Positions 34,708 through 47,300 of a stretch of DNA of 64,000 bases are shown here, piece by piece. This stretch comes from Triops longicaudatus (Eukaryota; Arthropoda; Branchiopoda; Notostraca; Triopsidae): the NCBI GenBank assembly GCA_022885665.1, contig JAGQDJ010000077.1, positions 372,001 through 436,000 of the forward strand. Direction: 5' to 3'. Positions within the stretch are counted from its first letter, which is position 1; each line of letters opens with the position of its first letter. The notes under the pieces were generated by a model that worked only from the letters and a program-made list of their open reading frames with translations, made no database searches and was not told the origin of the DNA. The position numbers were made by a program, and so were the translations under genes.

Positions 34708-35145
34708 ATGAAAACCGCTGTAAGTATCTAATATTACTCTAATAACTAAGTTAAACCTCGAGTTCTATGTTTAAATTTGACTTTAGTTGGTCCTCGTTGC
34801 CGTTTTGGCTGCCGTGTGCGCCACCGAGCTTAAGGTTACTCCTCTCGCCTATGGAGCTCTCCCTTACGCCGGTCTTCCCCTGGCTTACTCCGGTTTGGCT
34901 GCTCCCTATGCTGCCGTGCCTTATGCGGCTGCCCTCCCTTACGCTGCCTACAGTAAACTTGGAACACATTAAAAAAAATCCACCAAATGCTAATTATCTT
35001 TCTTAATTACACAGACTACCCCACCATGATGCAAGACTACCGTATGCAATTGGATACCACTCTCCCCGGCTCGGCTTACGCCAACTTCCCCAATGCCGCT
35101 TTCCCTACTGCTTATGGATACGGTGTTCTGAAGAAGGCTGAATAA
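34708..35145 (+). CDS. Small secreted Ala/Tyr/Pro-rich cuticle-like protein 2
   Basis: Three exons: 34708-34719 (Met-Lys-Thr-Ala, donor GTAAGT), 34787-34952 and 35015-35145, giving 102 residues. Intron phases (0, then 1) equal those of cuticle-like gene 1. Residues 1-16 are a signal peptide (LVLVAVLAAVCA before TELK). The mature chain has repeats of the type LPYAGLPLAY / APYAAVPYAA, then a less repetitive C-terminal part (NYPTMMQDYRMQLD, FPTAYGYGVLKKAE). It is a likely structural cuticle or extracellular-matrix protein, inferred from the secretion signal, composition and short first exon. No RR chitin-binding motif was seen. AATAAA overlaps the stop codon at 35141-35146 and recurs at 35212-35217. 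Confidence 0.85.
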
Positions 35146-35211
35146 AGACTGCGGCGGACTGATGGTTTCTGACATGGATTTCTGGACAGTTGTTGTATTA
35201 AAGTGTTAAAA

Positions 35212-35217
35212 AATAAA
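35212..35217 (+). promoter_or_regulatory. Polyadenylation signal of cuticle-like gene 2
   Basis: AATAAA 67 bases after the stop. It lies in a 372-base convergent interval shared with the 3' end of the CoA-transferase gene on the other strand, which otherwise shows no gene. Confidence 0.6.
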
Positions 35218-35517
35218 GTTTTACCATAAAAATACCCCAGGTCCAAAATGTTTCTCTAAACAATGAAGCAAGACTAGGATAATTATATAATTTTTATATA
35301 TATTTTCAACAAAACAGTCATCACAATAAGGGATTTGTTCGAACGTAACCCTGTTGGACAGTTTTGGCTTCAAATAAGAAACTCGAGAAAAGGAACTTAC
35401 AACCTCGACACAAATAACTAGGAACGGAAAGTAATACTTAAAGCTTTGGGGGTAGAAAAACCAAAAACAAACCAACGAACACCATATCACACAAAGGAAA
35501 ACAAATAGACAAGACAC

Positions 35518-37922
35518 TTAATCGGGGGAAGGCATGCACTTCAATCGTTCAAAAGCAGCTTTTTCTAAAGCCTCTCGGTGATCGGGGTGAGCAATACGAA
35601 TAAGTTCGTATGCACGTTGACGGTAGTTTTTGCCAAACAGATAGCAATAGCCGTATTCAGTCACCACGTAATGGACGTGAGCTCGAGTTGTAACAACACC
35701 AGCGCCTAATATGCAAAATAATTTTCTTTAGATTATTTTTGAAACTTAAAATATGTTATTAGAAATTGATGTGTATTTCTTAATCGAGGACAAGAATAAA
35801 TATTTTTATTTTCTCCTGTCCTTCGTTTGACTATATTTTTACTTTTACCTTTCATTAGCTTCTATTTTTTAGTTAAATATTAAACATTAACCTAAACAAA
35901 TCACAACGATCATATCACTTTTCTTTGTCTAATATGACTCTTTTGAACGCTATAATTATTATTTTACTTTATCTGACAAATTACCTTGCTTTAAGTATGG
36001 GACAATTTTGCTCTCGCCTCTCTTGGTTGAAGAAGGCAGTGCAAGAATGGGTTTTCCATCCGGGCAGATTGCTGCACCCCTAAGGAAATCTACCTGACCA
36101 CCAAAACCAGAGTACAAACGCGTGCCAATAGAATCCGAGACAACTTGGCCTGTAAGATCTATCTCAATGCAGGAGTTGATTGCAGTGACTTTGGGATTTT
36201 GGGCTACCAACGGCGAGTAATTGACCCATTGCACATCTCCCATAACTACAAACATTCAGAATGAGCGTTGTACGAAAAATGGAGGCAAAAACTGTACCAA
36301 TAAAGGGATTGTTGTCGAGAAAATCGTACAAACGGCGAGAACCCAAACAGAAGCTTCCTACAATCTTGCCAGGCAATATCTTTTTGTGGTAATTCGTAAT
36401 ACAGCCCGCTTCAGCCAAATCCACCACGCCGTCGCTGAACATTTCTGAGTGAACACCCAAATCTTTGTGACTCGTAAGCGAGGCAAGAACAGCATCTGGA
36501 ATACTTCCAATTCCTAAAACCACACGTCTTTAATACACGGAACGTGCACAAAGAAAAAAACTCAAGTTACCCATTTGCAAAGTGGCTCCATTTTCCACCA
36601 AGTTTTCTGCAATAATTTTCCCAATTTTGGCTTCCACTTCGTTTGGTTTGGTAGCGTGACGCTGGAAGATGGGTTCGTTCGACTCTACGATGGCGTCCAA
36701 ATGCGAAATATGGATCATACCGTCTCCAAGAGTGCGAGGCATATTAGGGTTCACTAGGCCTACGCGAAAGATGGTTTTAAATCATTTGAATACGAAGGCT
36801 CAGTAATCTGGTATTTTAATACAAAAATGTACAGGAAATACACAAAGTAAACCTGACACAACATCTCTCAAATAGCTGTTCAATTTACAATTTATACTCT
36901 TCTGTTTTTATCTTGAGATTTTTTTTTGTTTTACTTTATGTTACCCACTCATGTTACTTTAATTTGCCATTAGATTTGTTAGCCATCCGCAACTGCATAT
37001 CTTTATTTACCAATAATGTATTTTGCGCTTTGTATGGCAGCTCGGGACACGTCAACACTTACTCCCATACTGCAAAAGCCGTGTTTATCCGGAGGACATA
37101 CCTAACAAAAATGTTATTTTAATACAAAAGAAAATTGTGATCTAAGTCAAAACGTGAGGTCTGTACTTGAATCATGGCTACGTCAACTTTAATTATGCCC
37201 CTTCTGAAAAGCAAGGGAATCTCGGACAAGAATATCGGGGTGTAATCCGCTAGCCCTTCATTAATTGCTTCCCTTGCGTTTTTGCCAATGAAGAAGGAAT
37301 TATCCCGAAACACGCCTGTACAACGGAACGTTAACGTTAAACGACGATACATGGAACGTAACAGTTTTAGTAGGGCAAACGATCTACTTAGTGATAAAAG
37401 AATATACTGGATTTGTGTTTTGTCGATCAGAAGGGGGGCAAAGTGGGATGCGAGGCAGAAAGATGTAAAGAGATAACAGAATAAAAATACCCTTAAATTC
37501 CTGCTTCATATAATTTGTGGCACCCTCGATATGAATATGACATACGGTGACATTTTTCAGTTTAGCATCTCTGCCGTGGTTAGTCATTGCTTCCACCAAC
37601 ACTGTGGGCGTGGCCGCAGCACTATGCAGAAATACATGGTCATCTATTCAGAGAGCAATTAATACTTCACTCCGACTAGTAAATTAAAAAGAGATGGATA
37701 ATGAAAAATAGTAGATAATGTACCGGATTTAATAGCTTTAACAGCGTCTTCAGCGCTTAACTTGGCTGGTTGCCTGGGTAACGGATGAAAAGGCTCCTGG
37801 GAGTACGTATAGTATGTTCGGCTACTTAAAAGCGAGGAAACTTTGGCCCATTTCTGGATTTTTTCACTACATTCCGGTTTTGGAAGCCCTTGAAACGCTT
37901 TAAAAATTGTCCGTAAGGACAT
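35518..37922 (-). CDS. Mitochondrial-type acetyl-CoA hydrolase / CoA-transferase
   Basis: Eight exons on the minus strand: 37922-37724, 37643-37491, 37315-37167, 37101-37011, 36759-36571, 36513-36298, 36245-35985 and 35705-35518. They join in frame to 481 residues, a normal length for the acetyl-CoA hydrolase/transferase (4-hydroxybutyrate CoA-transferase-like) family. Motifs in order: VFLHSAAATPTVLVEA, VCPPDKHGFCSMGVSVD, GIGSIPDAVLASL (261-273), LGVHSEMFSDG (280-289; Glu284 is the probable acyl-CoA-forming residue by analogy with bacterial relatives), YSGFGGQVDFLRGA and TEYGYCYLFGK. The family moves CoA between acyl-CoA and acetate or similar short acids, and occurs in many invertebrates and microbes. 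Residues 1-45 are rich in Lys/Arg/Ser and poor in acid, suggesting a mitochondrial transit peptide. Substrate cannot be decided from sequence; acetate/butyrate or 4-hydroxybutyrate are possible. Confidence 0.94.
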
Positions 37923-37961
37923 TTTTAACTTCGCACGTCACGCGGGACTGATTTCCCGAAG

Positions 37962-37969
37962 CATATATA
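37962..37969 (-). promoter_or_regulatory. Possible TATA box of the CoA-transferase gene
   Basis: On the minus strand TATATATG lies only about 40 bases before the start codon. If used, the mRNA leader would be roughly 10 bases long. Alternatively it is an incidental AT stretch and transcription begins further up. Confidence 0.3.
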
Positions 37970-39924
37970 CCCTACGCAACCCCCAACAAAGTGACCTTTG
38001 TCTTGTTTACAATTTCGGAGAGGCGGTCCCAGATCGAATGGTCGCACCAAGAGCTGCACTGAACTACTCCGGATCGCACTTTTCGCAAGTTCTGACCCAA
38101 TTAGCGGCGCGTGCCTTTGAAATGCTTGAACGGATGACGACATATCAACTGATGAACCATTTAATCTTAGTTTTTGAGACAGACGTTCAACGGTAGCTAC
38201 GCAAAGATTAATATAGCTGTTATGAATGCTCGGCGATTACCCACGTACAACCAACATTTCTTTTACCTTGTGATTCACACTACCTTTGAAAGGAATTTTA
38301 CATAGGTCATTGACATCCTATACATTAGAACTTCATTCAAGTGTGGGAAGGGCAATGACACGAAAACTTCCGTATTATTCCACCTTGCACCTATTTGTAG
38401 CTGCATAGTTCCTCCTCTTCAGGTTCGTGTAAGGAAATGTATAAAATGGCTCAATTTTCAATATTTTGTATTTTTCAGTCAATATTACAGAGATATAGAG
38501 AGATAATAAAAAGTACTGTTTTATGCCTTATCTTCGCGAATATTTTTTTGTATACACTTTGTATATAAATTTATTATATATACTTTTTTATGTGCTCGGA
38601 GGTACCGCAAGTCGAGTAAGTACCTCTTCGCCATTTGCGCGCCATTTTCAGTCTACATATAGATGGCACTAAAGTCTTTGCCGTTGTTTTGAAGAAGTTC
38701 GCAGCGAAGTTCGATATTTTCGATCTGGTTTAACAAATTGTGATGAAAATCTTATTGTTCTTTGGGAGATCATTCCAGGTAAAATGATTCTATTGCCATT
38801 ACCTTCAAGAAATTAGTTTGTGTAAAAAGTTTTGAATAATTGTTCGTTTTCGTCAGATGTGAATGCGCGAATGCTGATCATGCGTTCATCTGGAGACAGT
38901 CATTGAGGATGCCGTGGAAAATTACAGTGCGCAATACTCAAAAGACAATTTTGAGTTCCATCTAGAAAACTTCATATTATTTGTTGTTAATCCAAGTTGG
39001 AATCCCGCGTCAAAAAGCTGGTAAGGCACCATTTACTGTGGAAAAAAATATTGATTTGAAGAAAATTTTTAAAGTGAGAAGTTTTATCTCGCCTTACAGC
39101 GCAAAAAGTATAAATACGTATTATATGAAACAACGTTGTATGAAAAACTATAACGGACACGTGCTATAGCAGACAATCTCGCTGTTGTGTACTTACAAGG
39201 TTCGCAGGTCCCGATAAAACTCTTCAATAAATGTACAGGAAAACCGTTGGCTATAACAAATCTTCATCTGTAGTAGACAGACAAATAGGTGACTTTGACC
39301 ATCATGATTATTATATTCGGTTATAATGAACACTAGAAGTGTAATTTCAAAAATTCGTATTGTTTAATTGGATAAGCCAATAAAGGCTATACAGGCAATC
39401 AGTAATAACGGGCAAATTTTGCGTCCTCTTGGACGTCCTATATAATGAGATTTTCTCTACTACAGCCACAATAAGAGTCATTCATTGTGGTGGTAAGACT
39501 CCTCACTATGTTATGTGAGTTTCAGTTTTTACAAATCATTTACAATTAGCTTGTACGAATAATTTCGTATTTATTCGGATTCAAGAAATGAAATAAACTT
39601 TAAATGACCAAAGCCGTATGTAAGTTAAGTGATGATAAGATTATTCCACAATATGGACACCTTGTTGAACTTGATGTCTCGTCAAGGATTGCAGGAAAAT
39701 CGCCAAGAAATAAAGTGTGAACCCGTCATGGGTGATCATGTTTGAGTTGGGATTAATCACGCAAGTTATCGAACCCCGATAGCACTCAATATGCATTATG
39801 GGTGTAATGTACAAGGATCAAGTCATCACAGCTTACAGGTACAGAAATGGTTCGATAAGAAGGCCAACTTGGGGAGAGGGATGAAAGAGAGAAAACAAGG
39901 TAGATTATGTTCATTGCAAGAGCT
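37970..39924. other. Spacer between the CoA-transferase and HHEX genes
   Basis: No recognised gene. A 72-codon minus-strand open frame (37925-38143) ends just before the CoA-transferase start in another frame and has no known motif. Around 39160-39340 there are Tigger-like phrases (GTTGGCTATAA at 39246, TTATAATGAAC at 39321) that also occur in the relic at 50701, suggesting a decayed element. Confidence 0.4.
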
Positions 39925-41157
39925 TTAACAGGGATTTGGTTCTGATATTGCTGGATCCAAGATGTCTGTTTCATCGTCGTCGCCGTCTGATTGTGATTGC
40001 TGGTCAGAGTCGATAGCGTCTAACGTGCCCTAATTTAACGGACAAGTGTGGCTTAGTTATCGTCCAATTAACTATTGACTTATAATTTCTGGTCTTCTCT
40101 TCTGTTTTTCCAAGAATTAAATTTAAAACTCCCCAATTCTTACCTCTCTCAGTCTTCGGCATTTCGCTCGTCTGTTCTGAAACCACGTTTTCACCTAAGG
40201 TTAAAAAAGTGTCAAAGCAAAAGCAAAAATCGTTCAATCAAAAAGTAAAAAAAAAAAAAATCAAGAATACGAACTTGAATACCTGTCTTTCGGAAAGGTT
40301 GAGTTGAGATGACATTCTTTGTCGCTGAGGACTGGTTAAATAACGTTGCTTAGCAAAGGCACTTTCTAAAACTTGAGTCTGATGCGCAGTGAAGCGCACT
40401 TGACCGCCCTTACGCACTCGATTGTTGCGTACCCCGCGACTAATATTGTTCGGCCAATGATGAGGTGTCCATTGCCAAGAATTTCGCCGTAACCCTATTA
40501 CAGAGCGAACCGTAACATATAAGAACAATTTCTTAGTTTCCGGCTATTAAGAAGAGTGATAAAACAAAAGACCATCTTTCTCGTCGTAAGTTCAAGGCTT
40601 TGCGGCATAAGTTATCGCTCACACCAATACCGATTTCGTCTTCAAACAAAAGCAAGAAACATAGGCACATTGTAGTGTTCGAACAAGAGGAACAGAATTG
40701 CTACACCTCCGGAAACTATTATTACCACATTTTTCGATAAACATCCTTTTCCGCAGATAAGCATGACTAAAAGTGTGCTTTTAATCGGGTGCAGTAACTC
40801 ATGCCAATGAAAGTGACAAAACTTACATCTATAATAGGTCTCATTAGCAGAAATGCCTGACCATTGCTGCAGCCAAGGTAATTGGTCCAATTGCACGGGT
40901 GCAGGAAGGGTCAACGTAGGGTTACCACCTGTCGGTAAGGTGAGATGTCCATCGTGACCAAGTACTGGAAGTGGACAGTACTCGCTTTGAGAAAGTTGGG
41001 GTGGCAGGACCGGATAATTCCTAGTGTGAGGCGACACGATTGGATGTGTTGCCGGATTTAATTGTTGGATTTGGTTCAAGCCAGTGTTTTGGGCAGTTTT
41101 GTGATACGTGTCATTCAATATAGCATCAATGCTGAAACTAGTGACGTGCTTCTGCAT
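39925..41157 (-). CDS. HHEX: Hematopoietically-expressed-homeobox transcription factor HHEX
   Basis: Four exons on the minus strand: 41157-40827, 40494-40283, 40194-40144 (51 bases) and 40029-39925, giving 232 residues. An Eh1-like Groucho-binding motif FSIDAIL lies near the N-terminus (about 8-14), followed by a Pro/Gln-rich region. The homeodomain spans 138-197. Its first helix region KGGQVRFTAHQT and helix 3 VKTWFQNRRAK identify the HHEX family; the two introns inside or next to it split at QV and after RLRE. Position 56 of the homeodomain, Trp in vertebrate HHEX, is Cys (TGC, residue 193). The C-terminus is short and acidic (SDGDDDETDILD), as in HHEX. By family it is a nuclear, mostly repressive regulator in endoderm and other development. 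It lies 11.8 kb from HMX on the same strand. Confidence 0.93.
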
Positions 41158-44100
41158 AGTTAAACTAGAGCACAGTTCACGCGCGGGTTGTTCACACTTG
41201 TCGCACTAGTGCACCAACTCATTCGTCACGCATGCAAATGAATGACGAGTTTTGCGAGTAAGGATCCTCGATTACTGGGTCTTTTCCCAACTCGCTTTCG
41301 GGTTCGTCACATTTGCTGCACAATCTATGGGCCACTATTTCCTGTAGTTGATCTTCAGTGCTAATGACCAAAAGCATTGGCAGCCTGATAAGATAGAACC
41401 TCCTCACACATCCCCCCAAAATAAGCGTTTAGTCTCTACCTCGAAAATGACTGCAGTTTGCATGATTAAGAAAATTAAGATACTGTTCGGGTGTTCGCGT
41501 GATCAAATCAGCGGTAAAATAACTCACAGTTTGGTGATGGAAACAATTAATGTAATTTAAGTGTCTGAAAGGAATAGCAGCAAGATAAAAGCAAGATAAG
41601 GGCAAGCATTCCACGAAAATTTGCGAAGACAATGGGGGCATTTGTTGGAGGGCCAATAGTAGGAATGAGGAAAGTTTTGGCAACTGATACGCCATGATAA
41701 AACTTCTATGACTTGTGTATTTCACATGCAATAGTCATGAAGGTACAACTGGAACAGCAAATGCTCTTTGAAAAATTATATCGTGTTAGGTGAAAAAAGA
41801 CTATACGTTGATTATAATAGATAATTGAGCAAAGGGGGGATTTAGTGTTCCCTATCAGTGGTATTATTGTGTCGGTGTGTTAATGAAGGCAACACTTAGA
41901 ATCGTTTCAAAACTTGTCGGAAAGGCTGGATAAGATAAATCAAACTTTGACGCATGGAGAATCGAAATGGGATAAGCTTATTTATAAAGATGGTCGTTTT
42001 GTTGATTTGAAACATATTTATCTGCAATTACAACATTTTCCTTGAGTTTATCGCGGTTACTGAAAATCTTAATTAAAGCCAAGTCGACTTTGATATCTAA
42101 TTCGAGGCTGCATAATAGGAAAAAAGTATAAAGCGAGTTCATTAATTTGCATTAGGAAGCTTAAGGGGCAGATGGTAATCAAGTAATAAACCTGCGATTT
42201 TTTTATTTCTATTTTATGTGCTACAGTTGGGATAGACTGGGATTGGCAATATTAACGGCAATATGCGTACCGTACCCGTAATTTTTAAGAAGGTTATAAC
42301 CGATAAAACCGGTTATTTTTTTGGAAAAATTACAATATTTTGCATGCAGAAGCTTAATTTCGAGGAAATTTTAGCATTTTTTTCGGTAAGCGTTTCAGCG
42401 AATTTGCCATGCATGTTGTATGGCCATATTGTCAGTTGTACTCTGCACGACTTTGATGAAATGAGTTCTTGTTTCCAAGTTGAATTATGCATAACAAAAT
42501 CCTTGGTAACTTTGGACCAACAAGCTTGCTTACTGTAGTTTGCGTTTGAAGCGATGAAATTTAATGCCTAAAATGCCAAGGTACATTAGCCTAAGTTCAT
42601 AAGTAATGCAATTCCCTCGTTCGATTTGAAGTAGTCTATACAGCTCTCCGCAGCAACGCCTCCCACTCCGCCTTTAAAGTACTGTTTCATTTCAAACTCA
42701 GGGGGTGAAGCTCGTGGAGCATTTTCATCTATGCAAATCTGGTCCCAAATTGAAGACTTTGAAAGCGGTACTAAAACTTTTAGCTTTATGGAAACCCCAA
42801 AAGCTGCCCTGGGTTTCCGCGTCTTAAGTCGCCCGAAAGCAAATCTGCAATTTGGCTTCTGCGCTTGGTTCCTTTGACATAAAGTTTCGTGACTAGCCAA
42901 GAATAAAAAAGAAGAGTGCTTTCGCTTTCGGTCCTATCTACAGCAAACTTTTGCTCGTCTTTAGTAACAGCCTATATAGTATTATTGAAAGCGGGAGGAG
43001 AAATGAGTGTATAAAGAGCTTCAAAGCGAAAATGCGGGAGGGATCTTCGCGGAAGAAAAAGATGGGATGCTCTCCTCCCGCGGGAGCTGTCGTGTGGTAC
43101 AGCATCTTTTCGGCTTCTTTCTCTTGGTCTCCTGGTCCCCCAATATGGTCAATATAATACAACGGGTCTAGTTTCTTTAAAAATGTGTCGCGCTTTACAC
43201 GAATGTGATTTATCACGAATTTAATTTTTGTATCCATAATCGCAGAATTTCCTATTTATTCGTAGTTTTACTGAAACTATTTTGAGTTATTTTCTATATT
43301 TATTTTAGTTTCATCACTTTTTTATAACTGCATTAATGACTTGTATTTGTTTAATTTATTTGTGCGTTTTTACGTAAATTGTGAATGTGTAACTTTTGTG
43401 CGCGGGTTTTAATTGGACCGCATTCATCGCGTAGACTGCGTTTGTGCAGTCTTGCGCTTCGGTTTAACCCGTTGAGATTGTATGTGGAGGTGTGGGCGGG
43501 GAGAAGGATTAAAAGCTCTTCATTTCATGAGCATAAGGGCGCGAAAAAAATGTCAGGGGAAAACGGGCAGAGCGTTCGGAAGTCCTTGTGCTGTCAACCT
43601 GGGAGAATGGTGTGAAATGAAGTTGGACTTTTTATGGGAACGGCTTGAAGCTGGAGGAAGCTCTCTCTCACTCTCTCTTTCTTTTCCGGGGGAAGAAAAG
43701 CTCTTTTTGCCCCAGTACGGCAATGCTAGCGATGCTGCTTGACGTCGTTTAGCATCCACCCATTCCATTCGCTTTCCCAAGGGAGTTTTAAAGCTCCCAA
43801 ATAGCGCTAACCTTTCGGCTCGGGCATGTATAGCGCCGAGACTTAACTTATCTGTTATCAAAAGGTATCTAAAACCCTTTTCAATTCACCACAAATCTTC
43901 TTTGCCTGGCTGCAAATTTGAAGTCTTTTCTCTGCGAGAAGAAACACTGAGCCTTCCAATAAGTTCTTACCCTCATAAAATGAAAACCATATCATTTTCT
44001 GCAGTCAGATGGTTATTATTTGTAGATCAGAGCTTTTGTAACGTCTTGTCATTTTCCAGAATACTTGCTAAATTTAGACACATCAGACATCAACGTTTTC

Positions 44101-44237
44101 AAGTCGTCGAAAGCGAGCCTACGAAGGCCAGAACCCACTAGAACAATGTTTTTGGTTGCTTGTTTAATCCTCTCTAGGCATGTGGTTGATACTACCGAAA
44201 TACTACATAATTTACATATGATTACATACATAGTCTA

Positions 44238-44376
44238 CTGCAATAGAATCTCGTTGTAAGCTTCCCGGGCCAGAAAATGCTATTCAGGATATCCAAAGTC
44301 TAGTAGGAACATAAAAATTCGTCCGCTACATGCGAACATTCTTTATAAACTTGTTTGTTATAACAAGATTCTGCTG
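44238..44376. mobile_element. Short TIR element relic (pogo/Tigger-like MITE)
   Basis: 139-base element flanked by TA on both sides (44236-44237 and 44377-44378). The left end reads CTGCAATAGAATCTCGTTGTAA and the right end, on the other strand, CAGCAGAATCTTGTTATAAC. These are imperfect terminal inverted repeats of about 18 bases with the AATCTYGTTRTAA core typical of pogo/Tigger-type elements. It is too short to encode a transposase and so is non-autonomous. Confidence 0.6.
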
Positions 44377-47300
44377 TATTTTATTTATAAGAAATTCAAC
44401 AATAAATCATTCCTGACAAGGTCCAATGTCGGTTTCCATTCTGCCTTTAAACATCGATAGATGGCGTGAAGAACTATTTTGGGGCGTTGAGCGTTGCGTT
44501 GATTTAAAACCGATAGAGTTTTCTCGGGAAAAGATGCAAAATATGATTACAAATGTAATTTCTTTCGGTTTACGCCGAAAATAATTTCAAATTCATTGTT
44601 ATATCCCATATGCCAGTTTTTTGTATAAACTTAATTAATCCAATTGTAAGTTAGCGTACTTCGACATAGTAATTAACATCTGACATGACCTGATCCTTGA
44701 CCCTGCGACTGCTTTGTATCCGATGTCGATTTCGATTCGTCAAGAATCACACAACTTTGTCAGTTTGCTCGTTTTGCTCTCTCTTTACCCGCTGTTTTGT
44801 GAATAGTCAGTCATACTTGAAGCTTGCATTGATTTGCGGAATTACTGGAATCTTTTGTGATCTTCAAAATTTTTCAAGTAAAGTAGAAGCTACCGCTGCG
44901 TTTGTTAGTACGTAATTTTGCATTCCGTTGATGAAAGCTGCGTCCTTACGCTGTCAGTTCCTGAATATGGTATCAGATTGGACTGCGCGGCAGTACTGAG
45001 GGTCTTTGCTGTACTTAAGGTTCTCTTTAGTATCCACGGCTAATTACACCGCTCAACGGGGAAAAAGAAGTCCATCCAGGGCGATGTGATTGTTGATTCT
45101 TCTGGTTAGGAGTTGCTGTAAGACCTGAATTTTCATTCCCATCCAACAAAGAGTGCCTAAAAGCCTACAAATCTCGACAACGCTGATTAATTTATCGACC
45201 TCTGGGGAATAGACCCATTTTGGGTAGTCTCCGCGCACTAAAGGGAAGATCCTCATGCATTTCACGAGAAAAGGCAGGTCCCTACTTGCGAGCAAATTGA
45301 GGCTGTGCCTTCGACTTTTGTTATAAATTTCGCTTTAGCCAAAATCGCTCGTCGCAGAAGAAACACAAATTAGTTCCGCTTGGTTTTACCCCAAAGTAGA
45401 CAAGTTTTCCTGAGCTGCGATAACTGCTTCACGAAACTGTTCCGCCAATCAACGGAGACATTCTTGCCAAACTCAGGCTCCAAAACGCCGAGACCTTGAA
45501 CCATTCTTGTATTTAAGCAAGTACATAGGTAACGATCACACAAGGTTTTTCGCAGCGGTTGAATGAAGTGATTTTCGGGCCATTCCGGGCAATTAGCTTG
45601 CGGTTCATCTCGTCTGCGTCGTGAAGAATAGGCCGAAGTTGATGGGAGTAACAAAGTAAGATCACAGGACGAGAGAATAGGGAGGCAAAGACGGAGACAA
45701 GACGGCGTCCAAGTGCTTTCGTCTGGTAAACGGACACTGACGGTTGCGGGATGTTGGGTGTATAATAATGAGTCCCATAAAGGGCGAGTTCTACTGGCCT
45801 TAGCCCAGCTTTTATTTCTTGCCCCCTCACCGACCTCATCACCATCATCAGCAGCAGCCATCGTTTTCCTCTAAGGCTTGCTTCGGAGTTAATCAGGCGG
45901 GAAATAGAAGGTTAGGAAAGCTTTTGGGAGACGCGCTTTTCTTCCCCTTAACACACAACCATTCGGGGAAACTTTGGGTTGCTTTGCCGCCACAACAGCT
46001 TCAGCTTCTCTTTTCTCTCTTTTAAATCACAAAACCCTCAAGTTAGTCAACTAGAAAACGAGGTTTTAGGAGCAGGCGATGGCACGGAGCTGCTAAGAGT
46101 GACGACAACCGCATTGCTAACACTAACAGAGCGTAAGAACCGCCCCTTTTCCCCCCATTAAAAGGATGGCTTCATAAATCTACCAGATCAGATTGTAACT
46201 ACAACATACGGCCCCCAGAAGTCTATTATGAATTATCTTATTGATCCTATTTCCGGATGTACTTTTCGCTGCAATCTTGCTGACATAAGGGGAACTCGAG
46301 TTATAGGAGCATCGATAAAATGAATAACTTATCGGCAACATTGTCGTCTGAAAAAAAATCAGAAATCATAAAAACATACAATCAAATGTTACTTCTTATT
46401 TGTGTTTCATCAGCCCTTTTATTCGTTTTATTTAATTTTGAGTGGCTTCTACATATACTCTTAGGTGATGTAGATAATCATAACGATTTCGCGAAAATCT
46501 TGAATTCCGTGATTTTAAGAAAATTTGACTTTTCGTTGAAAGTTAATAATTACGATATTTCAATCAATGTAAGATTTTTTTCCTGATTTAAAAAATAGAT
46601 GACAACCGTACTTTTTCTCAAAATTTTCCGTGATTAATCAGCCCTAGGGACATTGGAACTAAGATTTTATCGCAACGATTTAGTTTATAGTTAATTCAGG
46701 TATCAAGATTGTGAGTTAAGCTGCATCTGCATTTAAAGAAGGAAATCACCTTAACAATGTGTGGAATTTTTTATTCAGTCTTGGCGCTTTTTTCATGTGT
46801 AATCAAGAGAGCGGCGAAAAACAGGCAGTTTGGGAGCCAAGTAGGCTCTTGACACGCGGCTCAGTTTTGTTGGACAATAAGCACCTGCACAGTAGCAAGA
46901 ATGCTCTTACACCTGCTGAAAAATAAAAATAAGGGCCAGGAGAAGTTAAGAGAAAGAGAGACAAGGTATAAAAAAGCTAAGAGCTAATCCTAAATCAACT
47001 GTTTTAGCAAGAGCGGTTGGGGAGTTTTGTCGTTTGTATGTTAGAAGGCCATAAAAGTTGGTAGATAGAACGGAGTAGCTCGTCTTTTTGTGGGTATTTT
47101 TTTTTTGAGAAAGAAGGGGGCAAAAAGTACAAAAAAGGATCCACTTCTTTTAATTGAGCATACTCAGGGTTCATGTCCAATTATCTTGTTGTTAATCCAT
47201 GGCTCGTGATGAGTGAGTTTCTCATTCTCTCCCCTGTTAGTACTTTACTTTTGCGTGTCAGACTGGTACTTTTCGGATGAAGCATAGCTAGCTTGATGAA

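Noticed and set aside
37925..38143. 72-codon frame just upstream of the CoA-transferase as an N-terminal extension
   Set aside because: It ends in a stop in a different frame directly before the ATG and has no homology signal; at most a leader open frame.
45370..45861. 163-codon minus-strand open frame
   Set aside because: A second frame on the same strand is open over much of the same stretch (45513-45848), and no domain or exon structure is visible; probably a GC-rich chance frame.
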